In this document: piece after piece, positions 1-5,950 of the stretch
How the letters are laid out: each line of letters begins with the position of its first letter
Numbering within the stretch: position 1 is the first letter of the stretch
Origin: Bacteroidales bacterium UBA1237
GTDB lineage: Bacteria > Bacteroidota > Bacteroidia > Bacteroidales > UBA932
Assembly: GCA_002308935.1 (NCBI GenBank)
Contig: DBWN01000204.1
Location: 3,851-9,862 of the forward strand
Reading direction: 5' to 3'
Length of the DNA stretch: 6,012 nt
Program-made: the position numbers and the translations under genes
The notes under the pieces: model-generated
The model's database searches: none
Told to the model about the DNA's origin: nothing
The model's input: only the letters and a program-made list of their open reading frames with translations

Positions 1-1464
1 GACCAGAAGATAAACATCTACATCCCCGAGAACGCTACAAAGTCGTCTCCCATCTTGTTCTATGTCAACAATTCGGGATGGCAGGCGAACACATATTCCT
101 CCAATACGATAGAGAACGGAAGGGATTATGACGGAAGCGCGGACAAAGTCGGAGTAGCCCTGAAGAGGGGATACGTCGTGGTGTCATACGGATGCAGGAG
201 CAGGAACAACCCTTCTGTTGACGGAAAATACCTCGGCCATTCTCCCGCTACCATGACAGACACCAAGGCGGCAATACGTTATCTCCGCCACAACAAGAAG
301 GCTCTTCCGGCAGGTGACACTGAAAGGATAGTCATTACCGGTACTTCCGGCGGAGGAGCGCTCTCGACTGTGGTGGCCGCAAGCGGGAACAGCCCCGATT
401 ACTATCCCTCTTTGTATGAGATCGGTGCTGCCGGAATCACCAGGAAAGCCGATGGGTCTTATGTTTCCGAGCCGGGTTACGGAGACGATGTCTTCGCAGT
501 CATAGGATACTGCCCCATAACCGACCTTGAGCACTCCTGCGCCGGATATGAGTGGCTCTTCGGAAGGACCAGGGAAGTGCTTTACCTTACCGGCGAGATG
601 AACTATCCCGCTGCGTCTGAGAAGACTGTGTTGGCCGCTTCAAAGGAATTGGCTTCAATGTATGGACCTTATGTGGACGGCTTGGGACTGAAAGACGAAG
701 ACGGTAAGCCGATAAACTCGGGGAATCTGCGATTCTACATCGAGAAACTCATGAGGGAGGAGATTGAGAAGACCATTGCTGAACTCGGCACCGACCAGAT
801 GAAGAAAGACATCGAGTCCGAGATCCGCCAGAGAGGATTCGGCGGACCCGGCGGAAGACGCCCCGAAGCTCAACCCGCCGCCTCATCAACCCCTGCCCAA
901 CACAGGGTCAACAACGGATGGCTGACTTTCTCTGAGGACGGCTCCTACGAATATGACCTTGACAAGCACCTTTATTATCTGGCCAAGTACACTACCCTCA
1001 AGGTCGCCCCATCGTTCTCCAATATGGGACTTTACGGCAACGGTATGAATGAGGATTCCCTGTTCGGGACCCCTGAGCAGCAATACAGCCCTTTCAATGC
1101 GTATTCATGGAACCATGACACCGCCAGGAACGGGGCCGGAAAAGATGAGACCGGCCTTGACTGGGAAGGGTTCATGCACACGGAAGAGGGTAAGGCTCTC
1201 GCTCTTCAGGCCAAAATGGCCTGCGCAATAGATTACCTGGTCGAGAAGAAGGCGGATACCGCCCCTTACTGGTATGTCCGCCACGGGATGGACGACAGGG
1301 ACAACTCCTTCGCCGTCGAGACGACTCTCTTCTACTCGGTCAAGAACAATCCGAAGGTGCGTGACGCCAATGTGGGATTCGCATGGCTGAAGCCGCACAG
1401 CGGAGACTACGATGTCCCTGAGGCTTATTCATGGCTGGAGAAGGTCCTCTCTGAAGCCAAGTAA
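1..1464 (+). CDS. Subtype B tannase-like alpha/beta hydrolase (5' end missing)
   Basis: This is a carboxylesterase of the alpha/beta hydrolase fold that resembles bacterial subtype B tannases, which split gallate esters of plant tannins. The frame is open from base 1, so the 487 codons here are the C-terminal part. Any signal peptide lies outside the window and the cell location is unknown. Counting from the first codon in the window, the nucleophile elbow GTSGGG carries Ser116 (bases 346-348). The stretch YCPITDLEHSCAGYEW at 170-185 is typical of these enzymes. RHGMDDRD carries Asp432 (1294-1296) and Asp434, and KPHSGDYD carries His466 (1396-1398). From recall of the Lactobacillus plantarum tannase, Ser163-Asp419-His451 is the triad and Asp421 contacts gallate; the DxD spacing here fits. 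Lys334 and Glu351 are tentative counterparts of its other gallate-contact residues. A Gly/Pro/Ala-rich loop sits in the lid region (bases 835-900). Feruloyl or another aryl esterase activity is the alternative. Confidence 0.8.
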   Translation, partial: DQKINIYIPENATKSSPILFYVNNSGWQANTYSSNTIENGRDYDGSADKVGVALKRGYVVVSYGCRSRNNPSVDGKYLGHSPATMTDTKAAIRYLRHNKKALPAGDTERIVITGTSGGGALSTVVAASGNSPDYYPSLYEIGAAGITRKADGSYVSEPGYGDDVFAVIGYCPITDLEHSCAGYEWLFGRTREVLYLTGEMNYPAASEKTVLAASKELASMYGPYVDGLGLKDEDGKPINSGNLRFYIEKLMREEIEKTIAELGTDQMKKDIESEIRQRGFGGPGGRRPEAQPAASSTPAQHRVNNGWLTFSEDGSYEYDLDKHLYYLAKYTTLKVAPSFSNMGLYGNGMNEDSLFGTPEQQYSPFNAYSWNHDTARNGAGKDETGLDWEGFMHTEEGKALALQAKMACAIDYLVEKKADTAPYWYVRHGMDDRDNSFAVETTLFYSVKNNPKVRDANVGFAWLKPHSGDYDVPEAYSWLEKVLSEAK

Positions 1465-1495
1465 GCGGAAGGCTGATCTTCAGTACATAAAAACA

Positions 1496-1524
1496 GGATC
1501 CCTCTCCGGCATGGAGGGGGATCC
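1496..1524 (-). terminator. Hairpin terminator of the thrBC unit, between convergent genes
   Basis: The arms 1496-1507 and 1513-1524 form a 12-bp stem with one G-T wobble and a 5-base loop (GGCAT). Read on the minus strand, the hairpin is followed at once by TGTTTTTATG, the T-tract expected of an intrinsic terminator, and it starts 24 nt after the thrC stop codon. On the plus strand the following bases (GTTGTAATTG) are a poor T-tract. It may therefore only partly stop transcripts from the tannase-like gene, which ends 31 nt before it. Confidence 0.78.
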
Positions 1525-1548
1525 GTTGTAATTGCACTTCTGGTGTTC

Positions 1549-2847
1549 CTAGCTTTCCATCAGGAATTCCCTGAAACCTTCGTAAGCCTTTCCCAAAGGA
1601 ACTGATTTCTTTTCCCCCTTCATGAAGGCTGCAAGCCTTTCAGGAATCTCCACCTTTGCTCCGGTCGCCTTCTCGACTGTCGAGAGGAACTTGGCAGGAT
1701 GTGCGGTTTCACAGAAGAGCCCGCTCTCTCCTTCCTTCAAAGAATCGGAAAGAGCTCGGAATCCGCAAGCACCATGAGGGTCAAGAAGATACCCGTTCTC
1801 ATTGAAACAATCCCTTATAGTGGAAAGAATGGTGTCGTCATCGACCACAGCGCCGCTTATGAAGGAGCGTATCGCATCCCAGTCGCCCTTGTAAAGGTCT
1901 ATGATCCTGGCGAAGTTGCTGGGGTCTCCGACGTCCATCGCGTTGGCGAGGGTCTGTATGCTCGGCCTGGGAGTGTAGACTCCCGTCTTCAGATATTGGA
2001 AGAATACGTCGTTGAGGTTATTGGCGGCGATCATCCTCTTCACAGGAAGACCCATCTTCACAGCGAAAAGCGCTGAGCAGATGTTGCCGAAGTTCCCGCT
2101 CGGGACGCATACCACGAGGTTGTCCCCGAGCCCCTTCTTCTGCATCTGGGCGACTCCATGGAAATAGTAGAAAGACTGGGGGAGGAATCTTGCAACATTG
2201 ATGCTGTTGGCGCTGGTCAGGTACATCCTGCTTCTGAGCTCCTCATCCATGAATGCTGACTTCACAAGCGCCTGACAGTCATCGAAGTTTCCGTCTATCT
2301 CAAGGGCTGTGATGTTCTGTCCCAAAGTGGTGAACTGGCATTCTTGGATAGGGGAGACCCTTCCTTTCGGGTACAGCACGAATACCCTAACGCCTTCCAC
2401 TCCGAGGAATCCGTTCGCCACTGCGCTTCCGGTGTCTCCGGAAGTCGCTACGAGCACGTTCACGACCTTGTCGTTCCCTTCATTGAAGTATGAAAGGAGC
2501 CTTGCCATGAATCTGGCGCCAACGTCCTTGAACGCCAGGGTAGGTCCATGGAAAAGCTCGAGGGAATAAATGGAGTCAGTGACCTTCACGGCCGGAGTGT
2601 CGAACGACAGGGTGCCCCTTACGATCCTTTCCAGGGCTTCCGCTTCGATGTCCTCTCCGAAGAAGCTGGCGGCCACCGCCTGGGCTATGTCCTTGAAGTC
2701 CATTCCCGGCATGTCCTCAAAGAAAGCCTTGGGCATGGGCTTGATCCTTTCAGGCATGTAGAGCCCTCTGTCTGGTGCCAGGCCACGTATGACAGCATCC
2801 TTGAGGGAGGCTGTCGGGGAATTCCCGTTGGTGCTATAGTATCGCAT
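1549..2847 (-). CDS. thrC: Threonine synthase
   Basis: This PLP-dependent enzyme converts O-phosphohomoserine and water to threonine and phosphate, the last step of threonine synthesis, in the cytoplasm. The protein has 432 residues. Its N-terminus (MRYYSTNG, then a GLAPDRGLYMPE stretch) is typical of bacterial ThrC. GPTLAFKD carries Lys107, the expected Schiff-base lysine for PLP. SGDTGS at 136-141, SANSIN at 212-217 and PSGNFGN at 249-255 are the other cofactor and substrate motifs of the family. I chose the ATG at 2847, which starts 13 nt after the thrB stop. An in-frame GTG at 2883 would add 12 residues and overlap thrB, and the added residues do not resemble the family. The gene is almost certainly cotranscribed with thrB and ends at the hairpin at 1496-1524. 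No lesion is seen. Confidence 0.97.
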   Translation of the reverse strand: MRYYSTNGNSPTASLKDAVIRGLAPDRGLYMPERIKPMPKAFFEDMPGMDFKDIAQAVAASFFGEDIEAEALERIVRGTLSFDTPAVKVTDSIYSLELFHGPTLAFKDVGARFMARLLSYFNEGNDKVVNVLVATSGDTGSAVANGFLGVEGVRVFVLYPKGRVSPIQECQFTTLGQNITALEIDGNFDDCQALVKSAFMDEELRSRMYLTSANSINVARFLPQSFYYFHGVAQMQKKGLGDNLVVCVPSGNFGNICSALFAVKMGLPVKRMIAANNLNDVFFQYLKTGVYTPRPSIQTLANAMDVGDPSNFARIIDLYKGDWDAIRSFISGAVVDDDTILSTIRDCFNENGYLLDPHGACGFRALSDSLKEGESGLFCETAHPAKFLSTVEKATGAKVEIPERLAAFMKGEKKSVPLGKAYEGFREFLMES

Positions 2848-2860
2848 GAGGTAGAGTGTT

Positions 2861-3787
2861 CTAATAGGCTGTAAGTCTTGCACCTCTGTTGGATACCTTG
2901 ACTACGTAAACCTGATGGTCTATGCCAAGAGCGCTGAAGTGCTCATCCATTATGGCACCTGCCTTGTGGGCGATTTCCCTCTTGTTGGCGAGGGCGAAAA
3001 CAGAAGGTCCGGAACCGGCTATGTTCATAGCCAGGGAACCGTGTGAAAGTATCTTCTCCTTGAGTTCATCGAATCCCGGTATGAAGCCTTTCCTGTAAGG
3101 CTCGGCTATGGCGTCCTTCATGGCCCTTCCTATGAGACCGATGTTGCCTGAGTACAGGCCGGCCACTAGACCTCCGACGTTTCCCCACTGGGTGATCGCG
3201 TCGTGCATGGGGACCTTCTTCGGCAGTATGTTCCTGGCTTCCTTGGTGGATACCACGAGCTGGGGATGCACCACGGCGCAGTAGAAGTCTCCAGGGACGG
3301 GGAGCTTTATGATGTCGAGGGGCTCGTATCCCCTGATGAGGACGATTCCTCCCATTACTGCAGGAGCCGCGTTGTCGGCATGGTATCCTCCACTGGCGAG
3401 GTTCTCGCCTTCCATCGCGCAGACCACTACGTCCTCCTCGGAAAGAGGAGAGCCAAACAGTTCATTCATACCGAATGCCGCAGCGGCACTTGAAGCGGAA
3501 CTTGAACCTATTCCGGAACCGGGGTATATCTTTTCTCTGATGACTATGTCGACCTGGGCCTTGTTGCCTGTCATCTCCAGGAACTTCCTTACGACAGGGG
3601 TCACGACATTCATCTCTATGTCCTCGGGAAGAGGTACGCCGGAGATGTTCTGGATGGAGATGCCGTCGCCTTCTGAAATGCTCATGTCAAGGACATCGCC
3701 CACTTCATCAAGGGCAAGTCCCATTATGTCGAAACCGCATCCCAAGTTCGCGATGGACGCGGGAGCGAATACTCTTACGCTTTTCAT
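2861..3787 (-). CDS. thrB: Homoserine kinase (GHMP kinase family)
   Basis: This enzyme phosphorylates L-homoserine with ATP to give O-phosphohomoserine, the substrate of the ThrC encoded just downstream; it is cytoplasmic. The protein has 308 residues, a normal length for ThrB. The start MKSVRVFAPASIANLGCGFD is typical of the family. The GHMP ATP-binding motif PGSGIGSSSASSA is at residues 89-101, HADN at 136-139, and the C-terminal glycine-rich motif AGSGPS at 257-262. I chose the ATG at 3787 because the 16 residues that a TTG at 3835 would add do not look like family sequence. The stop codon lies 13 nt before thrC, which suggests cotranscription and perhaps translational coupling. Many Bacteroides genomes instead carry a phosphoglycerate-mutase-like protein next to thrC (recalled). 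Here the classical kinase is used. Confidence 0.96.
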   Translation of the reverse strand: MKSVRVFAPASIANLGCGFDIMGLALDEVGDVLDMSISEGDGISIQNISGVPLPEDIEMNVVTPVVRKFLEMTGNKAQVDIVIREKIYPGSGIGSSSASSAAAAFGMNELFGSPLSEEDVVVCAMEGENLASGGYHADNAAPAVMGGIVLIRGYEPLDIIKLPVPGDFYCAVVHPQLVVSTKEARNILPKKVPMHDAITQWGNVGGLVAGLYSGNIGLIGRAMKDAIAEPYRKGFIPGFDELKEKILSHGSLAMNIAGSGPSVFALANKREIAHKAGAIMDEHFSALGIDHQVYVVKVSNRGARLTAY

Positions 3788-3811
3788 GATTACGGGGATT
3801 TGACGCAATAA

Positions 3812-3823
3812 AGGAAATTTCCT
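3812..3823. repeat. Perfect 12-bp palindrome in the thrB leader
   Basis: AGGAAATTTCCT is a perfect inverted repeat with no spacer. It lies 24 nt before the thrB start codon and just downstream of the possible thrBC promoter. The position would suit an operator for a dimeric regulator. A palindrome of this length can also occur by chance in AT-rich intergenic DNA, and no regulator is identified here. Confidence 0.35.
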
Positions 3824-3832
3824 CGGATAATC

Positions 3833-3866
3833 CAAAGGAAAAACTTGTTAGAACGGTTTATACAAG
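3833..3866 (-). promoter_or_regulatory. Possible weak promoter for thrBC
   Basis: On the minus strand, TTCCTTTG (plus-strand positions 3833-3840) differs from the Bacteroidota -7 consensus TAnnTTTG at one base. A CTTG resembling the -33 element lies 22 nt upstream of it (3863-3866). Transcription would begin near 3826, giving a leader of about 40 nt. The match is imperfect, and read-through from the SDR gene is an alternative source of thrBC transcripts. Confidence 0.3.
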
Positions 3867-3880
3867 GCTTTTGGAGCCTT
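3864..3880 (-). terminator. Small hairpin at the end of the SDR gene
   Basis: AAGGCT at 3864-3869 and AGCCTT at 3875-3880 form a 6-bp stem with a 5-base loop that overlaps the SDR stop codon. On the minus strand the bases after it (GTATAAACC) are not a T-tract. If it terminates at all it is weak, so some SDR transcripts may continue into thrBC. Confidence 0.25.
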
Positions 3881-4646
3881 AGATGCACATGGCGCCTCCG
3901 TCTATGACGAAGTCCTGTCCGGTCACGAAACGTGCCGCATCGCTGGCAAGGTAGAGGGCGCAGTAGGCTATGTCCTCCGCTTTCCCGAGGATATGGAGAG
4001 GGGAGTCCTTCTCGAACCTTTCTTTGAGGTCCGGACGGTCAAGCACGCCCATTGTCATTTCAGTGAGGACGAAGCCGGGGTATATCGTGTTCACTCTCAC
4101 CCCTTTTTCTCCAAGACGGCTCGCCAAGGTCTTCGAAAAGCTCTTGACCGCACCTTTGGCTGCAGTGTATGCCAGGGGACCTGATGCCCTCAGGGCGGCG
4201 AGTGATGCTATGTTGATGATGCAGCCTTTGGACTTGGAACATTCCGGATAGGCGTATTTGCACATCATGAAGGTGCCGCCCAGGTCCACTCCCATAATCT
4301 TCTGGAAGTTCAGGGAGTCGAATTCGGTCTCGAGGTCACCGGATTTCCCCTGCATTCCTGCACAGTTGATCAGTATGTCAAGACCTCCGAAGAGTTCCAC
4401 GCATTTCCTGACGGCTTCACGGCAGTTTTCTTCCTGGCTTATGTCCGCACAGAAGCAGCCGCATCGTCCGCCTGCGGATTCTATTTCCGCCTTGACGGAA
4501 GAAGCCCTCTCTTCCAGAAGGTCCACGATGAATATCACAGCTCCGGCGCTTGCTAAGGTCAGAGCGCAGCTTTTTCCTATTCCGGCTCCGCCGCCGGTAA
4601 TGAGAGCGACCTTTCCGTCAACTCTGAATGCATCCGATACGTTCAT
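3879..4646 (-). CDS. Classical short-chain dehydrogenase/reductase, substrate unknown
   Basis: This is a Rossmann-fold NAD(P)-dependent oxidoreductase of 255 residues, a usual length for classical (FabG-like) SDRs, and probably cytoplasmic. TGGGAGIG at 17-24 is the dinucleotide-binding glycine motif. Asp42 at the end of the second strand favours NAD(H) over NADP(H). NCAG at 94-97 stands in for the family's NNAG, and Ser148, Tyr160 and Lys164 (YTAAK) are the catalytic residues. YPGFVLTEM and the C-terminal VTGQDFVIDGG are also standard. The tetrad position normally held by Asn in the VNLxGxF segment is Asp121 (VDLGGTF). The protein has 12 cysteines, including CGCFC at 62-66, which is many for this family. 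The gene diverges from the TlpA-like gene and lies 91 nt upstream of thrB on the same strand. Sugar-acid, polyol or hydroxysteroid substrates are all possible, and the sequence does not decide between them. Confidence 0.9.
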   Translation of the reverse strand: MNVSDAFRVDGKVALITGGGAGIGKSCALTLASAGAVIFIVDLLEERASSVKAEIESAGGRCGCFCADISQEENCREAVRKCVELFGGLDILINCAGMQGKSGDLETEFDSLNFQKIMGVDLGGTFMMCKYAYPECSKSKGCIINIASLAALRASGPLAYTAAKGAVKSFSKTLASRLGEKGVRVNTIYPGFVLTEMTMGVLDRPDLKERFEKDSPLHILGKAEDIAYCALYLASDAARFVTGQDFVIDGGAMCI

Positions 4647-4691
4647 AGGTTCTTTCAGTTACGGCCTCCATAAATAAGCCTGACCGTGATG

Positions 4692-4699
4692 CAAAGTTA
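4692..4699 (-). promoter_or_regulatory. -7 promoter element of the SDR gene
   Basis: On the minus strand this reads TAACTTTG, an exact match to the Bacteroidota -7 consensus TAnnTTTG. The predicted transcription start is near 4685, leaving a leader of about 39 nt before the ATG at 4646. I see no good TTTG at -33, so the promoter call rests on the -7 element and its position. Confidence 0.6.
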
Positions 4700-4711
4700 C
4701 CGAAAAAGAGT

Positions 4712-4719
4712 TATTTTTG
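4712..4719 (+). promoter_or_regulatory. -7 promoter element of the TlpA-like gene
   Basis: TATTTTTG matches TAnnTTTG exactly. It lies 37 nt upstream of the ATG at 4757, so the predicted leader is about 31 nt. No clear -33 TTTG is present. The element is only 12 bp from the opposing SDR element at 4692-4699, so the two promoters are back to back and their polymerase footprints would overlap. Confidence 0.5.
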
Positions 4720-4756
4720 CCTGTCGGGTCCATGTTTTTTCGCTTTACAGTCTGCC

Positions 4757-5785
4757 ATGAAACAATCCATATCACTCTTTTTTGCCCTCACGGTTGCGGC
4801 GCTGGCCTTTCTCTCTTGTTCGGGCAAAGGCGGTACGCTGGTGGAATGCACTTTCGTGGAAGGATCTCCGGAAAAGGTCCAGATACTGTCTTCCGATTTG
4901 GGGATTGACACTCTCATCGCTGTCCAGGGAGGACGCTTTTCGTTCCGTTTCCCGGATGACGGGGCTGTGACCACGGGGACGTTTTCCTTCAATGACGATT
5001 CCGTCATCGAGTCGTTCATTCTTGACGGATCGCATCTGTCGTACACCTACGCGGGGGATTCCCTTTCCTTCGTTTCTTCCGGAGGGTCCGGTCTCAATCT
5101 CAGGATGAAGGAATACGACTCTTTGCAGGGTGACATCTACAGGAAGGTCCTGGAGGACCCCGACGCCTACGACGAATATGTGGAAATGAACCGGAGGATG
5201 TTCGAAGAGAACAAGGACAATTTTTTGGGAGTGAGGGCATTCATGATACTGTCCCAGTTTGAGGACGATGAGGGACAGGAGCGGCTGATTTCGGAGCTCT
5301 CTCCCTCTGTCCAGCGGAGTCCCAGGATAATGAAGCGCCTGGTGGACATCAATAAACGAAGGGCGACCGCCGAAGGGGCGATGTTCCTTGACTTCGAAGT
5401 CCCGCAGACGGATGGAAGCATCAAGCGCCTTTCTGATTACGTCGGGAAAGGGAAGTACATCCTGGTGGATTTCTGGGCATCGTGGTGCGGTCCCTGCATA
5501 GCTGAACTGCCCTATCTGAAAGCCGCTTTTGAGAAGTACAGCGGGGAGGATTTCGATATGGTGGGAGTGGCCGTGTCCGATGAAGTCGCTGACTCAGAAA
5601 AGGCGGTTTCCGAGTACGGGATTCCTTGGAACCAGATTCTGGGCGGAGGAATCATCCCTTCTTCGGTATACGGTTTCAACTCCATTCCTCAGGCCTACCT
5701 CTTCGCTCCCGACGGGACGATTCTCAGGAAAACAGGTCTCCGTGGGGAACAGCTTGACCTGACACTGTCGGAGTATCTGCGCTGA
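4757..5785 (+). CDS. TlpA/ResA-like thioredoxin lipoprotein with DUF4369-like N-terminus
   Basis: This is a probable membrane-anchored thiol:disulfide oxidoreductase of 342 residues. Residues 1-21 form a lipoprotein signal: a Lys near the N-terminus, a hydrophobic core, then LAFLSC with the lipidated Cys21. The residues after it (SGKGG) lack the acidic run of the Bacteroidota surface-export signal, so a periplasm-facing location is inferred. Residues of about 25-110 are beta-rich and resemble DUF4369 (for example DTLIAVQGGRFSF). Residues 115-205 are largely helical and charged. A TlpA-type thioredoxin domain follows from about 208, with the active site WASWCGPC (Cys244, Cys247) and a likely cis-proline, Pro311, in SIPQAY. 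Members of this family reduce or isomerise disulfides in envelope proteins, and the partner here is unknown. The gene has its own promoter and diverges from the SDR. Confidence 0.92.
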   Translation: MKQSISLFFALTVAALAFLSCSGKGGTLVECTFVEGSPEKVQILSSDLGIDTLIAVQGGRFSFRFPDDGAVTTGTFSFNDDSVIESFILDGSHLSYTYAGDSLSFVSSGGSGLNLRMKEYDSLQGDIYRKVLEDPDAYDEYVEMNRRMFEENKDNFLGVRAFMILSQFEDDEGQERLISELSPSVQRSPRIMKRLVDINKRRATAEGAMFLDFEVPQTDGSIKRLSDYVGKGKYILVDFWASWCGPCIAELPYLKAAFEKYSGEDFDMVGVAVSDEVADSEKAVSEYGIPWNQILGGGIIPSSVYGFNSIPQAYLFAPDGTILRKTGLRGEQLDLTLSEYLR

Positions 5786-5845
5786 AATACCCTCCCTGGT
5801 GTCTCCCGACCGGTGGATAAAGCTCATAACGGTTTGACTTGCAGA

Positions 5846-5892
5846 CAGGAAAGACTTTCTCGGTGAAATCTTTCCTGATTAGCGGTTTTTTT
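5846..5892 (+). terminator. Possible terminator of the TlpA-like gene
   Basis: The arms 5846-5854 and 5869-5877 give a 9-bp stem. Four more pairs form inside it (5856-5859 with 5865-5868) around one bulged C and a 5-base loop (TCGGT). A run of seven T follows at 5886-5892, but 8 nt after the stem, further than in a standard intrinsic terminator. The stem abuts the expected -33 region of the fabD promoter, so it could instead be a regulatory structure. Confidence 0.45.
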
Positions 5893-5894
5893 AG

Positions 5895-5902
5895 TAGATT
5901 TG
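5895..5902 (+). promoter_or_regulatory. -7 promoter element of fabD
   Basis: TAGATTTG matches the Bacteroidota TAnnTTTG consensus. The predicted transcription start is near 5909, leaving an AT-rich leader of about 42 nt before the fabD ATG at 5951. No clear TTTG is visible at -33. Confidence 0.55.
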
Positions 5903-5950
5903 CAAGACTATATATAATACGTGTACATCTACTGAAAAAACAGTTCATTT

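Noticed and set aside
184..534. Open frame of 116 codons on the minus strand inside the tannase-like gene
   Set aside because: The composition is that of an antisense shadow, and the plus-strand frame carries the conserved catalytic motifs across the same interval.
3309..3803. Open frame of 164 codons on the plus strand, antisense to thrB
   Set aside because: It is the shadow of thrB. The translation is rich in Ser, Pro, Met and Thr without any family motif, and the opposite strand encodes a complete, motif-bearing kinase.
4618..4671. Short upstream frame of 17 codons (minus strand) starting ATGGAGGCC and overlapping the SDR start out of frame
   Set aside because: It has no ribosome-binding signal, contains no run of regulatory codons and resembles no known leader peptide. 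A frame this short is expected by chance.
4258..4677. Open frame of 139 codons on the plus strand, antisense to the SDR and its leader
   Set aside because: It shows low-complexity Ser/Pro/Arg composition, no recognisable domain and no promoter in front. The SDR on the other strand has all expected motifs.
4711..5046. Open frame of 111 codons on the minus strand opposite the start of the TlpA-like gene
   Set aside because: It is antisense to the lipoprotein signal and the DUF4369-like region, with no family motif.
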